From positions 30,579,542-30,643,541 of the forward strand of contig OX388305.1 of assembly GCA_947579605.1 (NCBI GenBank): DNA of 64,000 nt, read 5' to 3'. Source of the DNA: Athripsodes cinereus. Lineage: Eukaryota > Arthropoda > Insecta > Trichoptera > Leptoceridae. A program made the position numbers and the translations under genes. The notes below the pieces were generated by a model, which was not told the DNA's origin, did not search any database, and saw only the letters and a program-made list of their open reading frames with translations. Position 1 is the first letter of the stretch. Each line of letters opens with the position of its first letter. This document shows positions 51,870 to 62,950 of this stretch, one piece after another.

Positions 51870-52373
51870 CAACATGAACAAAGTTTGGAAGGCGTCTGGA
51901 CTCAGCATCAGGACAAAATGTCGCTTGTTCAATGCGTGCATCATCCCAATCCTTCTATATGGCTGCGAGTCTTGACACTTAACCAAGGCTCAAGAGCGGA
52001 AGATACTAAGCTTTGAAAACAAGTGTCTTAGAAGGATTTTGGATGTCAGATGGTATGAACATGTTACAAATGATGCTGTGCGCCGGCGCACCCAGCAGAG
52101 ACCTGTAATCTCCGTAATACAAGAGAGACGATGGTCCTGGCTGGGACATGTTTTGAGAATGCCCAATGATAGTTGGCCAAAAAGAGCACTGTTCTTCCGT
52201 CCGCAGGCGTCCCTCTTTCACAATACACCGTTCCTATGACAACGATATCAGAGCGCAAGGAATGTCGTGGGAAGAGGTGACGCAATTGGCACAGAGACGC
52301 TCTGAATGGAGGAGGCTGGTTTCTGCCCTGTGCTCCCGAGAGGAGCGTTGAGGGCGATGATGATGATGATGAT
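51870..52373 (+). pseudogene. RTE-like LINE C-terminal fragment with (GAT)n tail
   Basis: From an internal Met at 51874 the frame reads NKVWKASGLSIRTKCRLFN, ILLYGCES, a stop, then KCLRRILDVRWYEH and RRWSWLGHVLRMPND. After a frame change it reads MSWEEVTQLAQRRSEWRRL to a TGA at 52349-52351. These are late reverse-transcriptase motifs. A (GAT)n tail ends at about 52373. At least one stop and one frameshift are present. Confidence 0.8.
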
Positions 52374-52968
52374 ACCATAGATCTTGGATCTAATAATCTA
52401 GTAGCATATTAAGCCTAAAAAAAACAGATGACCAGTCCAATTTTATTTAAAAAACAATGCAGTAAAGAAAAGCTCAATTTGCATAGTGATATCATTCATT
52501 GTTGAAATTCAGTTATTGATATTCTCCAAGTCTTAAATCAAAAGTTTTGATGGATTCTTTACAGAAATAAACATTATTTTACGATATTGTTTTTTTTTAG
52601 TAATCTAATGAAGAATTAAAAGCTGTGCTATTGACTGAATCTGTGTTGGTTGGTAGATGTATGGGTAGGTACCTACCTGCTGAGGTAGAGTAGAGATAGG
52701 TACCATGTTGCCTGAAGGCGCATGACTTATTGTGTTATTATCTCATATTAACACGTCGTAATTATGGTCAAATAGACCGCTCCTAGGGCACTCACTAATA
52801 ATACCTAGATACATTTAATATATCTATGAAATAATATCCATGAAGTGATGTGGAATACATGAGGTAGACGTATTATATTATGTTATGTTATGCTATGCTA
52901 TGCCCTGCCTCGGGCTAATACCAGCGGTCAAAACAACACCCCGTGTGTGGCGGAGCCTTAAAAATAAT

Positions 52969-53446
52969 TAGAGATGCAACGAATATTATTAGGCAACTAT
53001 TCGATATTCTGTCTATTCGGCAACATTTTTACTATTCGGCCGAATACCGAATATTTAGTCTATTATTCGGTGTTCTGCTGAACAGTTTAAATGTAAAACT
53101 GGAAGAAACTAATAGCTTGTAGATTGTTGCTATTTCATAGTCAGCTGTAGATGCATAATTTAATTAAACCTCAAATATCTAATTAACTAATTTAATTTGA
53201 TATGGAGTAAAACAACGTAATAAAAATTTTGTTATTTTTAATGTAAGAACACAAAAAGTTCGAAAAAATGTACCACGCTGCAAGTCTAGTACATAATTAT
53301 GTCTATGATTTACCTACACGAAGATGCGCGGTCGGGAGTACCGTACGCTCTCACCATTGTTTTGCCAAATATTCGGTTATTCGGCACATGATCTTGCATA
53401 ATACCTATTTGGTATTCGGTCAAATATACTAATCGTTGCATCTCTA
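52969..53446. mobile_element. hAT-type MITE (478 bp) with perfect ends and target duplication
   Basis: A perfect 14-bp terminal inverted repeat TAGAGATGCAACGA lies at 52969-52982 and 53433-53446. The 8-bp direct repeat AAAATAAT flanks it at 52961-52968 and 53447-53454. Both subterminal parts carry repeated ATTCGG/CCGAAT words. No transposase is present. The family is distinct from the MITE at 35709. Confidence 0.93.
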
Positions 53447-54008
53447 AAAATAATATAAATAAAATAATCTACGACTTCAACACATTATTTTATATATTGT
53501 GTATGAATGACAGTTTAAAATATAATTATTATTTTGTTTCTACCGTTGGCTGTAAATTTTTAAGTTATTGTTTATCTATTATTATTATTGGTATTAAGTT
53601 ATAAAATTGATTAAAAAAATTATTGCCTATAACCACAATCCATTATTTTATTATGTTTCATAGTGGGTGCCATTAGAATCAATGATAATATTAGTTTGAT
53701 TTTTTAAGCCAGTAGGTTTTATTACTTCCATGTTTATAACTCGTATGATAGGTATAAATATCAATCAAAATTTTATATTTTATATAAATTTTAAATTCAA
53801 ATTTAATAATTCTAAAGTTTCTACATTCAAATGTCAATATATCTACATTGATGCAAGTACACGAGATTTTAAATAAATATATGTTGTGTAATTAAAATTA
53901 AAGTACCTAATTAATAAGATTTTGGAAGTAATGAAAACTTAACAAATATTTCTTTTTTATTCGCTTTAAACCCTCCTGTTGAGAACATAAGCATCTTTTT
54001 ATTGAGAA

Positions 54009-54043
54009 TAATTCAGTGCCAATGCAAAATTGGCACTGAATTA
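54009..54043. repeat. Perfect 15-bp hairpin upstream of the last exon
   Basis: TAATTCAGTGCCAAT (54009-54023) pairs with ATTGGCACTGAATTA (54029-54043) around a GCAAA loop. It ends 104 bases before the acceptor of the terminal T-box exon. Confidence 0.85.
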
Positions 54044-54101
54044 AAATGTATCATATAAAATGCATTTTGCTTAAATGTATCATATAAAATGCATTTTGCT
54101 T
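54044..54101 (+). repeat. 29-bp tandem duplication
   Basis: Two exact copies of a unit beginning AAATGTATCATATAAAATGC, at 54044 and 54073, lie directly between the hairpin above and the exon acceptor. Confidence 0.9.
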
Positions 54102-54147
54102 AAAATTGGTGAATGTATACTTATTATTATTTTCTTATTGTCCACAG

Positions 54148-54436
54148 AGATCCCATGGAATTGATGCTGATGGAGCAACAGTTATTACGAGCGCCTTTAC
54201 GTCTTTATCCCGAATGTCTTCAAGACGCTGAAAACAACAACCTTGCTGTTTTGGCTGAAAAAGCTCGTGCTTTATGGCGTCCTCTCGGTCTTTATGGACC
54301 AGCACCTTACCCGTCATGGCCTCCCCAACCTCATCCTGCACATGCAGCCCTACAAACCTTCGCAGCTCACCCGAGATATGCTCCGTATCCTCCACCTCCA
54401 AGAAGATCGCCTCCGACGGGTCCTCCTTTGCATTGA
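54148..54436 (+). CDS. H15/mid: T-box transcription factor, Tbx20/H15-midline class: terminal exon with proline-rich C-terminus
   Basis: The acceptor TTGTCCACAG ends at 54147. The first base joins the two bases left at 33070 to make Arg, then Asp-Pro-Met-Glu follows, so the joined text reads DFDRDPMEL, as at the same place in fly H15/midline. After the T-box come LLRAPLRLYPE, a helical stretch (NNLAVLAEKARALWRPLG) and a Pro/His/Tyr-rich tail rich in PP, PAP and PPPP steps. The stop TGA is at 54434-54436. The exon adds 95 residues, so 266 residues of the protein are visible. The short low-complexity tail probably serves in protein contacts (inference). It is GC-richer than its surroundings, as expected of a real exon. 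The ATG at 54113 lies in the intron and is not used. Confidence 0.93.
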
Positions 54437-54462
54437 AATTACTAATACTTCAACGCTATATA

Positions 54463-54468
54463 AATAAA
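54463..54468 (+). terminator. Candidate polyadenylation signal of the T-box gene
   Basis: AATAAA lies 27 bases after the TGA. Further AATAAA copies occur around 54585-54612 in an AT-rich 3' region. Which one is used cannot be told from sequence; such hexamers are common by chance at this base composition. Confidence 0.35.
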
Positions 54469-56135
54469 TAACAGTCTTTGTAGATATTCATACAAATATA
54501 TTATGAATCCCAGTGAAATATTATTATGAAGATTATTAGGTACTGATGTAGTCTCATTATTTTGAAATTACAAACTAAATGTAAAAATAAATAAATTTAT
54601 TTAGAAAATAAATTTTGTACTAAAAATATTTTCATTTAAAAACCGTCATTCCTATACCTATATCTGCCACGAACTTATAAAGCAAAAATAAATTTGATAA
54701 TTTGTAACTGTTTTACAAGGATTTTTGAGTTCCATACAAATATCATAGATACCTAAATACAATTTTCCAAAATATTTGTACATTCCCGTGGTTTTTTTAT
54801 ACCTATAACATAAAATTTCTTAACATAATTTCAGTAGTAGAATAGAAAAAAAATATAATCTACTAGTAATGATAGAATACAATAGTTATGAAATTATGTA
54901 TATGCCAAAGATGTTATATCAGAATACTTATATAATTATAACTCCCTGTATATAAAAAATACTTTAGTAAAATATATTTAGTAATTGTATATTATTATTA
55001 TTGTTGTACATTTCCAGTAAGTTATTTATGTAACGTAGGTAATTTTAAAGTTTTTCATAATTATTAAAATGTAGATGAAATATGTATAATTACTTAAATC
55101 AGTAGGTATGTATTCCTTTTTTACAAATTTGTGATTGTTGTAATGATCAAAAATATTCAACATAAATCTCAAACTTACAACGTTTTGTTGAATTCAATAC
55201 TCAGTGAGATTACTACTTCTATAATTTAACACTTTTTATAAAAAATCAGCGCATATTCAAGGATTTTTTAAACCTATAAATAAGTTGCTTGCAAAAATGC
55301 ACTTGCATGAAATCGAACATTTTTAAATTTTTAAGCAAAATAATTTACATGTATTTTTTGCAATCAATTGAAAAATTAACCAATTAATTACGTATATGAA
55401 GTTCAAGACATTCGAACTAACGATATTTGTCAAATTGATTAAATTAAATTTTGAATTATTTTGGTATTACCTATTTCACTTTGATTAGGTACATTGTAAT
55501 ATAGAATCCCCACCTATTAAAATACCTTTTTAGTATAAACGTTTTGTATGTTGAAAAACTATTTGTTGTACATATCCCATAGTTCTATGTATAATGTACT
55601 TACTTTTGTTTCACATAATAACTGCTATACCTACTCTATATGTTTTATTATATTATACATACCTAAATACCTTTGTATATGTATTTATTATAACATTATA
55701 TATAATGTACCTATACAATGTTATGTATTATTCCTGAATGTATCTTGTAAATGCTCGTGAATAAATAGATGTCAAATTATAGTAAATGAAAAAATTTAAA
55801 TTTGGTTTTAATACATTACACCCCTTAAAAATAACATGTCAAAATTTATTTAACTTTCTCTGAATATCAGATCGTATAGATTATTTTGGAATTAATATCA
55901 CTTTGAACTTTACAATCGACAATATTACAAATGGAAAAACTATGTTTTAGTCTATGTTTACTAAATTAAAGAAGATATATAAATATGTGAAGAAGGAAGG
56001 GCGACTGTTATTTGAAATTTCAAATAAATCTAAAGAAAATATTTATATAATAGAAACTTGTATCTACTATACTAATATACAAGTATGTATACTATGCCAA
56101 AACTGTGAGTTCGAAAATCTCTTAAACATATTACA

Positions 56136-56330
56136 TCATCATCATCATCATGAGCTCGACAGCCCTGGGTGGGCCTTGGCTGAATCCAGTAGTCTCTTCC
56201 ACTCTCGTCTATTCTTTGCTTTTGTCTTCTAGTTAGTTATTTGCAGTGTGGATGCATCGGCGCTTACAGAGTCCATCCATCGCAGTTTGGCTCTTCCTGG
56301 TCTTCTTCGTCCTTGTGGTGTGAGGAAAAC
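56136..56330 (-). pseudogene. RTE-like LINE C-terminal fragment with (ATG)n tail
   Basis: The minus strand gives GRRRPGRAKLRWMD, then after a stop EWKRLLDSAKAHPGL, the usual RTE-like ending. The CAT repeat at 56136-56151 on the plus strand is the tail and not a His-rich protein. Confidence 0.75.
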
Positions 56331-56498
56331 GTATTACATCTACTGAAAAATTAATTATTGAAACTCAAGACAAAATGGATCAAAATGAAATTTATTAAAA
56401 CTCTACCAAAAACTGGTATTATTTTTTAGTAGTACCTATCAGTTATTTTAGAAGGATTAACTATGTAACAGTTACGAGACATTTTGAATGTTTTTTAA

Positions 56499-56628
56499 GT
56501 ATTCTAGAATGCACATCCGTTACTTGATTATTTAAATCGCGATCGATTTCGGTAAACCTATTCGGTTCGGTTTACCGAAATCGATCGCGATTTAAATAAT
56601 CAAGTAACGGATGTGCATTCTAGAATAC
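56499..56628. repeat. Perfect 60-bp inverted repeat with a 10-nt loop
   Basis: 56499-56558 and 56569-56628 are exact reverse complements. The arms contain ATCGCGATCGATT and several smaller palindromes (TCTAGA, ATCGAT). It lies 2.1 kb after the T-box stop codon. Confidence 0.97.
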
Positions 56629-57999
56629 GTATTTATTTTTTAGCACCTAATTATGAATGATATGTTAGTGTTTCTGATGATTTTAATAGATACATAATGA
56701 CACAAATTAATAAAAGGATCAAAATAAATACATTCATACATCTCAGTCTATTTCTTCAAAAAAAGTTAATATCAATTGCTACTACATATATCCTGTAGTC
56801 CAAGAAAAATCATCTTAATCTTAAAACAGGATGTGTGAAATAAATAGGCACTATTTGATTTATATATGAATAAGTATATACAAATATGTTACATTTACAT
56901 AGGATATTAATATAAACAGCTTAATTTAGTTTTTAATTAATATTTCTATTTTATAATAAGTTAATCAATAGATAAAAAAAAAGAAATAGGCTTCAATCAA
57001 TTCGGAAGCCCAAAACATCTTATTATTTGTACGAGGCCTCTGTCTTAACTTGTAATTAAGACTATAATTGATAGTCTTACATAGATTGAAAATGATGTTT
57101 GGTAATAATTCACACCGATGGATATAGGTACATGTACATTATTATAGTTATACACAAGTAACACACTTTTTTCTCGTTAACTGCCAACTTTCAACGTTCG
57201 TGGAGGTCGAAAATTTTTAAATGAAAAAGTGACATCTAACTGCGGGAGTTAAAAACATTTAATCATATGCTAAGCTTTGTTATATCAGGTGTCAGACGAT
57301 TCGTGGTACAGGTAAAAGGTTAAAGGAAAAGATTTACTGTTTCAGTATTAATATTGTGAAGCAACATTTTTAAATAATTTAAAATTATTATATTAAGACT
57401 GTTTTTCTGTTTCACAAACGTGCACGCAGCGTACGCCTCAAACACGCCTAGAGCTTTAATCAATGAATTGGCATAATCGGAGCTGAGCATACAAAAAATA
57501 TTAAAAGATCAATATTTAATACTAGTATTTTAATTTTTTAATAATGAAAATTGCATTAAAATTACCAATATATTTAATATTTTAAAATAAAAAATAATAA
57601 CTAAATTTAGCTAAAGTGAGTTTGAACAGTGCCGTTAATGTGAACGATATTTATTCGAGGTATTTGAAAAAAATGTTTGATTATTATGTTCGTACCTCGA
57701 TTTTGGAAACTAATCAGTTTGCAAGAATTTTATAATATAAGTTGATATGAATATGCATCTTCACTCCTTTATTACCATTACACATGAATGTAGTGAGTGA
57801 GATAGCAGTATTGTTATCTGAGATCTTGAATAATATTATTATTATAAATAGTTAGGTAAGTACCTTGATACACGGTGGATCAAAAATCGGTGTACGAAAA
57901 TGTGAAGAAAAAAAAATGTATCAGTCAATCAATTTTCAGAAAGTGTATTTTGTTTGAGTTTACAGATATCAAATATTCATCTCACAGTAGGTGATCACA

Positions 58000-58095
58000 A
58001 ACTTAATGCACCGCTTAAGGCTGCACGGTGCCGGCGACCTGTCCACGCAACCAAGGCTCCTCCAAGGGAGGCGTACCGATCGCGTGGCGTTTTTC
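58000..58095. other. Unidentified GC-rich patch
   Basis: About 95 bases of sharply higher GC (GCACGGTGCCGGCGACCTG, CAAGGGAGGCGTACCGATCG). It is open in several frames but too short to assign. It may be a transposon remnant. Confidence 0.25.
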
Positions 58096-58999
58096 TAAAA
58101 GAAAGTGAGTAAGTTAATATTACGTTCAGGATATTTAAAAAATATAGATAAATATTTTTATAAAGAAAACCTTTTTCATAGTAGGTAACTAGGTACCTAC
58201 CTATATTACTGACCAGCAAGATTTTTTTGTCAAATGCTAGAATAAGAATGCTAAGACGTGTAAATAGCAAAATGCTACCATTTTATTGCTAGTTTCTTAT
58301 TATTAATAAGACGGTTATTTTGATTAATGGCATGAAGCCATGTCCATGAAGGAACTTATAGCAGCTTCTCGCCTAAGAATATATAAACATATATTATCCT
58401 TGTTATCAACTCTGCGTATGAAATTTTTATCTTGTTTCAAGAAATCCATGCACTAATTTATTTACTAGGTACTGTAGAATATTAAAGTGTCATTTCGTGT
58501 CTAAGTACCTCAAGGACGCTATGCAATTCATCAATAATCGTACATTACATATACAAAATATATTAACAAAAAAGGTGAAATATTTGTTCTCTCAAGAGTA
58601 TAATGGTATTTGCTTGAGTTTTATGTGATTGTAGTATTGTAGTAAAATTGATTAATTGAAATGAAAGTAAAAAATACTGTATTTTCCGGATCGTTTCTCT
58701 TGCGCCACAGTTCACTTCGCAGTAACTTTGTAAGAGGTTGTGTGGTGATGAATTATACACGTTGTTAGTAAAACATAATAATAAATGGCTGAAGCTTCCT
58801 ATTTCAAATATGGAAAACATTCTAAAGACGTAATCAGAGATTTTAAAATAACACACAGTATCCAATTACTTAGATATATTTTAATAACTTGACTAAATGC
58901 CGTTCAGTAAGTAGTCGAAAATGAGTCTAACTTGTACCTATTAAAAATTATCAAAAAAGTATTTTTTTATTTAAAAAATATATTCCTTTATCAATGCCG

Positions 59000-59340
59000 T
59001 ATCAAATCCCCCTGACGTTGGCGATCACTCTGGAGAATGCCTCTCTGTCTCTTTTTTTAGCTTGGTTTCTCTCCATAGTGATATCCTGGGAAATGAAATA
59101 GAAACACCCGAAGTGGTTTCCCGTTGCCTTCATCGGAGGATTTTCTGTCGGAATTACCTTCCCTTAGTTGGCGCCATAAAATTCTGGTTTTATGGCGCCA
59201 AAGACTCGCCCTTTCTCTATATGCTATGATACTGATGTTAAAGTAGTGATTACATTGCCCGGGGTTCGCGGGGTCAATGAGAACACTCGTGGACCCTAGA
59301 GAATCGGACTTGATGATATTGTTGCAGATGGTATTGCAAC
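59000..59340. repeat. Unidentified repeat-like block with a perfect 14-bp hairpin
   Basis: GC-richer than its surroundings. It contains CCCGTTGCCTTCATCGGAGG, a phrase I associate with dispersed insect repeats, and a stem TTGGCGCCATAAAA / TTTTATGGCGCCAA (59168-59181 and 59188-59201). The minus strand is open for 96 codons, without a recognisable domain. Confidence 0.4.
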
Positions 59341-60299
59341 TTGGCATAATATTACAGCATTTTATAGATGCCCATTGTTCAGCAAAATGAGCATCATTGT
59401 AGCCATATCACCCATTCGAACCCCTAAAAAAGATATAGATACTCTAAATAACATTATGTACATAAATTCTACATGCAGAAACACTTTAAAAGTAAATGCA
59501 GTTGAGTAAATGGTTAACTGGTAGAGAGAGATTACAATTTCAGCCTTCTTCATAATAGCCTTAGACTAAGTCATCACATCACTGGTGAAATAAAAATATC
59601 TCAGGGGAAAATTTTACCCTTTCTTTCTGTATAAGTAGTTTAATTTAATTTGATATAGAAACTAGTGCACAACCTATCATTGGTTGGTGATTTAAAAGAA
59701 TCTAAATATGGACATAACATGCCGCAATATGTTTCGATAAATAATGAAGAAGCCTGCCTATATAATTTACTGCATATTATATCTACATGTTTCTTATGGA
59801 AAATTGCAGGTTTGGTGAGCCTTGAAAGTTCATCACGAAATAGGTATGATGGAGCATATTGTCACGAAAGTATAATATTGCTTATTACCAACATTAATCG
59901 TAAAAAATCAAGTATAATGTATCATTGATAATAATTCTTAGTTTTTGAAATATTGAAATTTTGAAATAAAAAAATCATTCTTTGCCGTATGAGGTTTTTA
60001 TTTCAAAATTAGTTTTTACCTCATTTTGGACATTTTAAGAGAGCTAAATGGTACACCAAATCGTTGCGAGTAGGTACTCTTTTTGCCCCATTAAAAAAAG
60101 CAATCACAAAGTAATGGTCAATAGGTATATTTTTCAATAACATAATATAACATCCATAGAAAATTCATACAGATCGAGCTAGTCCCAAACTAAGATATGA
60201 ATCTTATATTATGGGTACCAACACGACGACTATATACTAAATACATATACATTTAACAACCAGACTTAGGTCAATTTGAAAAAGGTCATTCTTCATTTT

Positions 60300-60376
60300 G
60301 CCCCGGCCGAAAATCGAACCCGGGACCCCGTTACTCAAAGGTAAGAGCATTACCTCTGTGCCACACCGGTCGTCAA
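60300..60376 (-). repeat. tRNA-like sequence (SINE head or tRNA pseudogene)
   Basis: On the minus strand ACCGGTGTGGCACAGAGGTA resembles box A, and GGGTTCGATTTTCGG resembles box B with a partial T-arm. The acceptor stem does not pair well, so it is not a working tRNA. It differs from the SINE family at 34752. Confidence 0.5.
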
Positions 60377-60730
60377 TGTAAATAGTCAATCATTTTTTAT
60401 TATTTTGTTTGTTTAACAAACACTGCTTTATACCTAGTAGCAGACATTATAATAAATGGAAATAATTAACCAAAACTTTAATGACATATTCCTTCTTCAT
60501 CTTGGTGAGGTAAGTGGGTATCAAAATACATACAATATATTCCACAATAAATACAATATTACTTTTGTATGCAACATGGTTGTAATAGATGTCCGCATTA
60601 GCAACTGCGGACCATCCTCTAAATATTACAAAATTTTCACAAATATTCTTATCTGAAAATTTTCATCATGAAAGTCCCGCATCCTTAAAAGACATCAAGT
60701 TTGATGATTCAAAATTATAATGCTTACTAT

Positions 60731-60877
60731 AAAGGGAGAAACGGTAAAGGCCGACCAAGAGACACTTATATGGATCAACTGAAGAAGGACATGAACTGTG
60801 GCACATACGTAGAACTAAAGAGACTAGCTGAAAATAGGGAGGAATGGCGAAGAAAATCAAAACTCATTGCATACTAA
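60731..60877 (+). pseudogene. RTE-like LINE C-terminal fragment
   Basis: The frame reads KGRNGKGRPRDTYMDQL, then YVELKRLAENREEWRRKSKL to a TAA at 60875-60877, matching the GRPR.TY.DQ...L...AQ.R..WR end of LINE reverse transcriptases. No microsatellite tail is obvious. Confidence 0.7.
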
Positions 60878-61756
60878 TAGGTTGTAGCTCACTATGTACT
60901 GTAAATTTTTGATTTAATTGAAGTGGTGCAGCAATTTATTTTACTGGTCCAAGGGCTGAAGCTATTTCGAATAAGGTACTCATGTTATAGGAAATACGGT
61001 CTTTAAATGTAAGAAACAATATAGTCTGTTCCGTTTCATAATTGCAGGAAAAAGTCGAGTAGTTCAGATAGCATACAATCCATGCGGAGGATTGATATCG
61101 CTTAATGCAGGATACTGAAGAATTTTCCAATATTGTTAAATTGATCCCTTTTATAATATTTTTGTGCCGATTTTATACGAAAAAAATTCATCCGCATCCT
61201 CATTTGTAAAAAAATATCTACTGACCTCCGTGCCATCCTTGTTCTTCTATACAATCCCATGCATATAGTTATTAGGCACATACTAATAATAATAATAATA
61301 TGTATGTGGGACTGTGTTACAAGTTACAACCGTATGTAGATATTGTGTTTACAGGGAATAAATCACGCAGCAGTGCTTAGGCATACCTACATAATATTAT
61401 GTAAGTACTGTATTATAGATTGTACAAGTCTTCTCAACTCGGGAGGCCTAGAATACCTACTCAGAGGCAATTATTCAAATAAATAATTAAGGTATGGCTC
61501 TTGTTAAATAATAATATTATACAATACATATTATATAATAATATAACACATACATTATACCTGTATTATCATAATATAGTTATTAATTGTTACTAATACT
61601 ATGTGCTACATACAGAAGCAAATTTATATTAAGCTCATTTTCTAGATATTAATGAATAGGTTATTATGTTTTATTAAAATAAATAATTACTTTTTACTAA
61701 AAACAGGGTAACCAGCAGACTTATTGCGATACGTAAATGACGAATGAGTCGTAATA

Positions 61757-61945
61757 TTTTTTTTTTTTTTTTTTAAAAGATATATCTGGGTTTTTGTTAT
61801 AAACCCAAATATAACCTTATACACCTTTCACAGTAAGCTAAAAGCTTGTGTCGTGAAAGGGGAGTTTGCCGGCACCTGGGATCGAACCTCGGACCCCTTG
61901 TTCACAAGGCCGAGACTCTACCTCCAGGCTACCGACGAACTCGTA
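61757..61945 (-). repeat. tRNA-derived SINE, copy 3, long A tail
   Basis: A minus-strand SINE with an A tail seen as a T run from about 61759. The head and box B are intact. TCGTAAT occurs at both borders (61749-61755 and 61941-61947), a probable 5-7 bp target duplication; part of it belongs to the SINE head. It is the youngest-looking copy. Confidence 0.75.
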
Positions 61946-62074
61946 ATTGTATTAGATATTCGGAGAACTCAACAGGATTTAATATGTTTTATTTTCTTGA
62001 ACATTTATCAGAAATTAGGAGTTAATGCGAACCGATTTGATACAAAAAAAATATAGAGGGTTTATATATTTTTT

Positions 62075-62185
62075 ATTTTTAAACAAAAAGATATGCCTGG
62101 GTTTTTGTTATAGACCCAAATACAACCTTATACACCTTTCACAGCTAAGCTACTAAAAGCTTGTGTCGTAAAAGGGGAGTTTGCC
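62075..62185 (-). repeat. tRNA-derived SINE, copy 4, lacking the tRNA-like head
   Basis: Body only: GATATGCCTGGGTTTTTGTT and CAAATACAACCTTATACACC align with copy 3, 130 bp away in the same orientation. Similarity stops after GGGGAGTTTGCCG, before the tRNA-like part. Confidence 0.65.
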
Positions 62186-62739
62186 GACTTTGAAATGCTT
62201 TGAAATCTGGTGTCAAATTATAACCTACTTCACGATCAAAATTATTGGTTAGTGTTCGTGAGCTCTGTGTCTCTGTAAAAGTACTCGGATGTATTAAGAT
62301 TTTCACAGGTTGAGATAAGTCTTTAAAAAACCTGTATAGTCTTCACAGCGCAACTCATAGATCCAATGAAATTATATGAAAAAACAAATAATCAATAATC
62401 ATCGATTCATGACTATATATTAATTATACTCTGCATTGTATGAGTAGGTAAATGTAGATAAATAGAATTTAAATTAAATTTTTACTTAAATAAAATGAGT
62501 GGGTGTACAATAAAGTATGATTTTACAACATAATTACAACAAATTACATGATTTTTGACGTATTAATTATTTGATGGACGTACAAATACTATTTAGAGGT
62601 ATATATACCTACCTACGAGTATATATTGTAGTATGAAAATATAGAATCATACAGAGCTCAAAGCAATGCCGATGTTTGCAATATACTCACTGTAATACTT
62701 TGTGTGTAGGTCTGTATTGTACCTATCAACCGACAAGCA

Positions 62740-62950
62740 ATTCATTCATTATCCGCGTCTTTAGCCATCAACAGTATTGTCCTGTGACAGAACCCATTTA
62801 CATCAAGAGAGTATCCCAAGAGACTTGAGAGACCACCACCAGCGAGATATGCATCACTGGCCTGGCCTTCATTTTGATATTTATCATCAATTATTTTGTC
62901 ACTATTCTGGCCGCACATCCCGATGGAAACATCGATATTGTGGTGCAAGC
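62740..62950 (-). other. Unidentified open stretch
   Basis: The minus strand is open for 68 codons with GGGLSSLLGYSLDVNGFC. The composition is coding-like but no family is recognised and no splice-site pair is compelling. It is probably a transposon piece. Confidence 0.25.

Larger units (their letters stand above)
33071..54147. other. Intron of the T-box gene (21.1 kb)
   Basis: Bounded by GTTTGT at 33071 and TCCACAG at 54147. It hosts a SINE, two hAT MITEs with perfect 8-bp target duplications, a Jockey-like LINE, the palindromic satellite element, three further LINE 3' fragments, and foldbacks at 51.6-51.8 kb and 54.0 kb. The stretches 43330-46380, 46860-48050, 48410-50140 and 52400-52950 hold only AT-rich sequence and short microsatellites. 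Confidence 0.8.

Noticed and set aside
56136..56151. His-rich coding segment from CAT repeats
   Set aside because: It is the microsatellite tail of a minus-strand LINE fragment.
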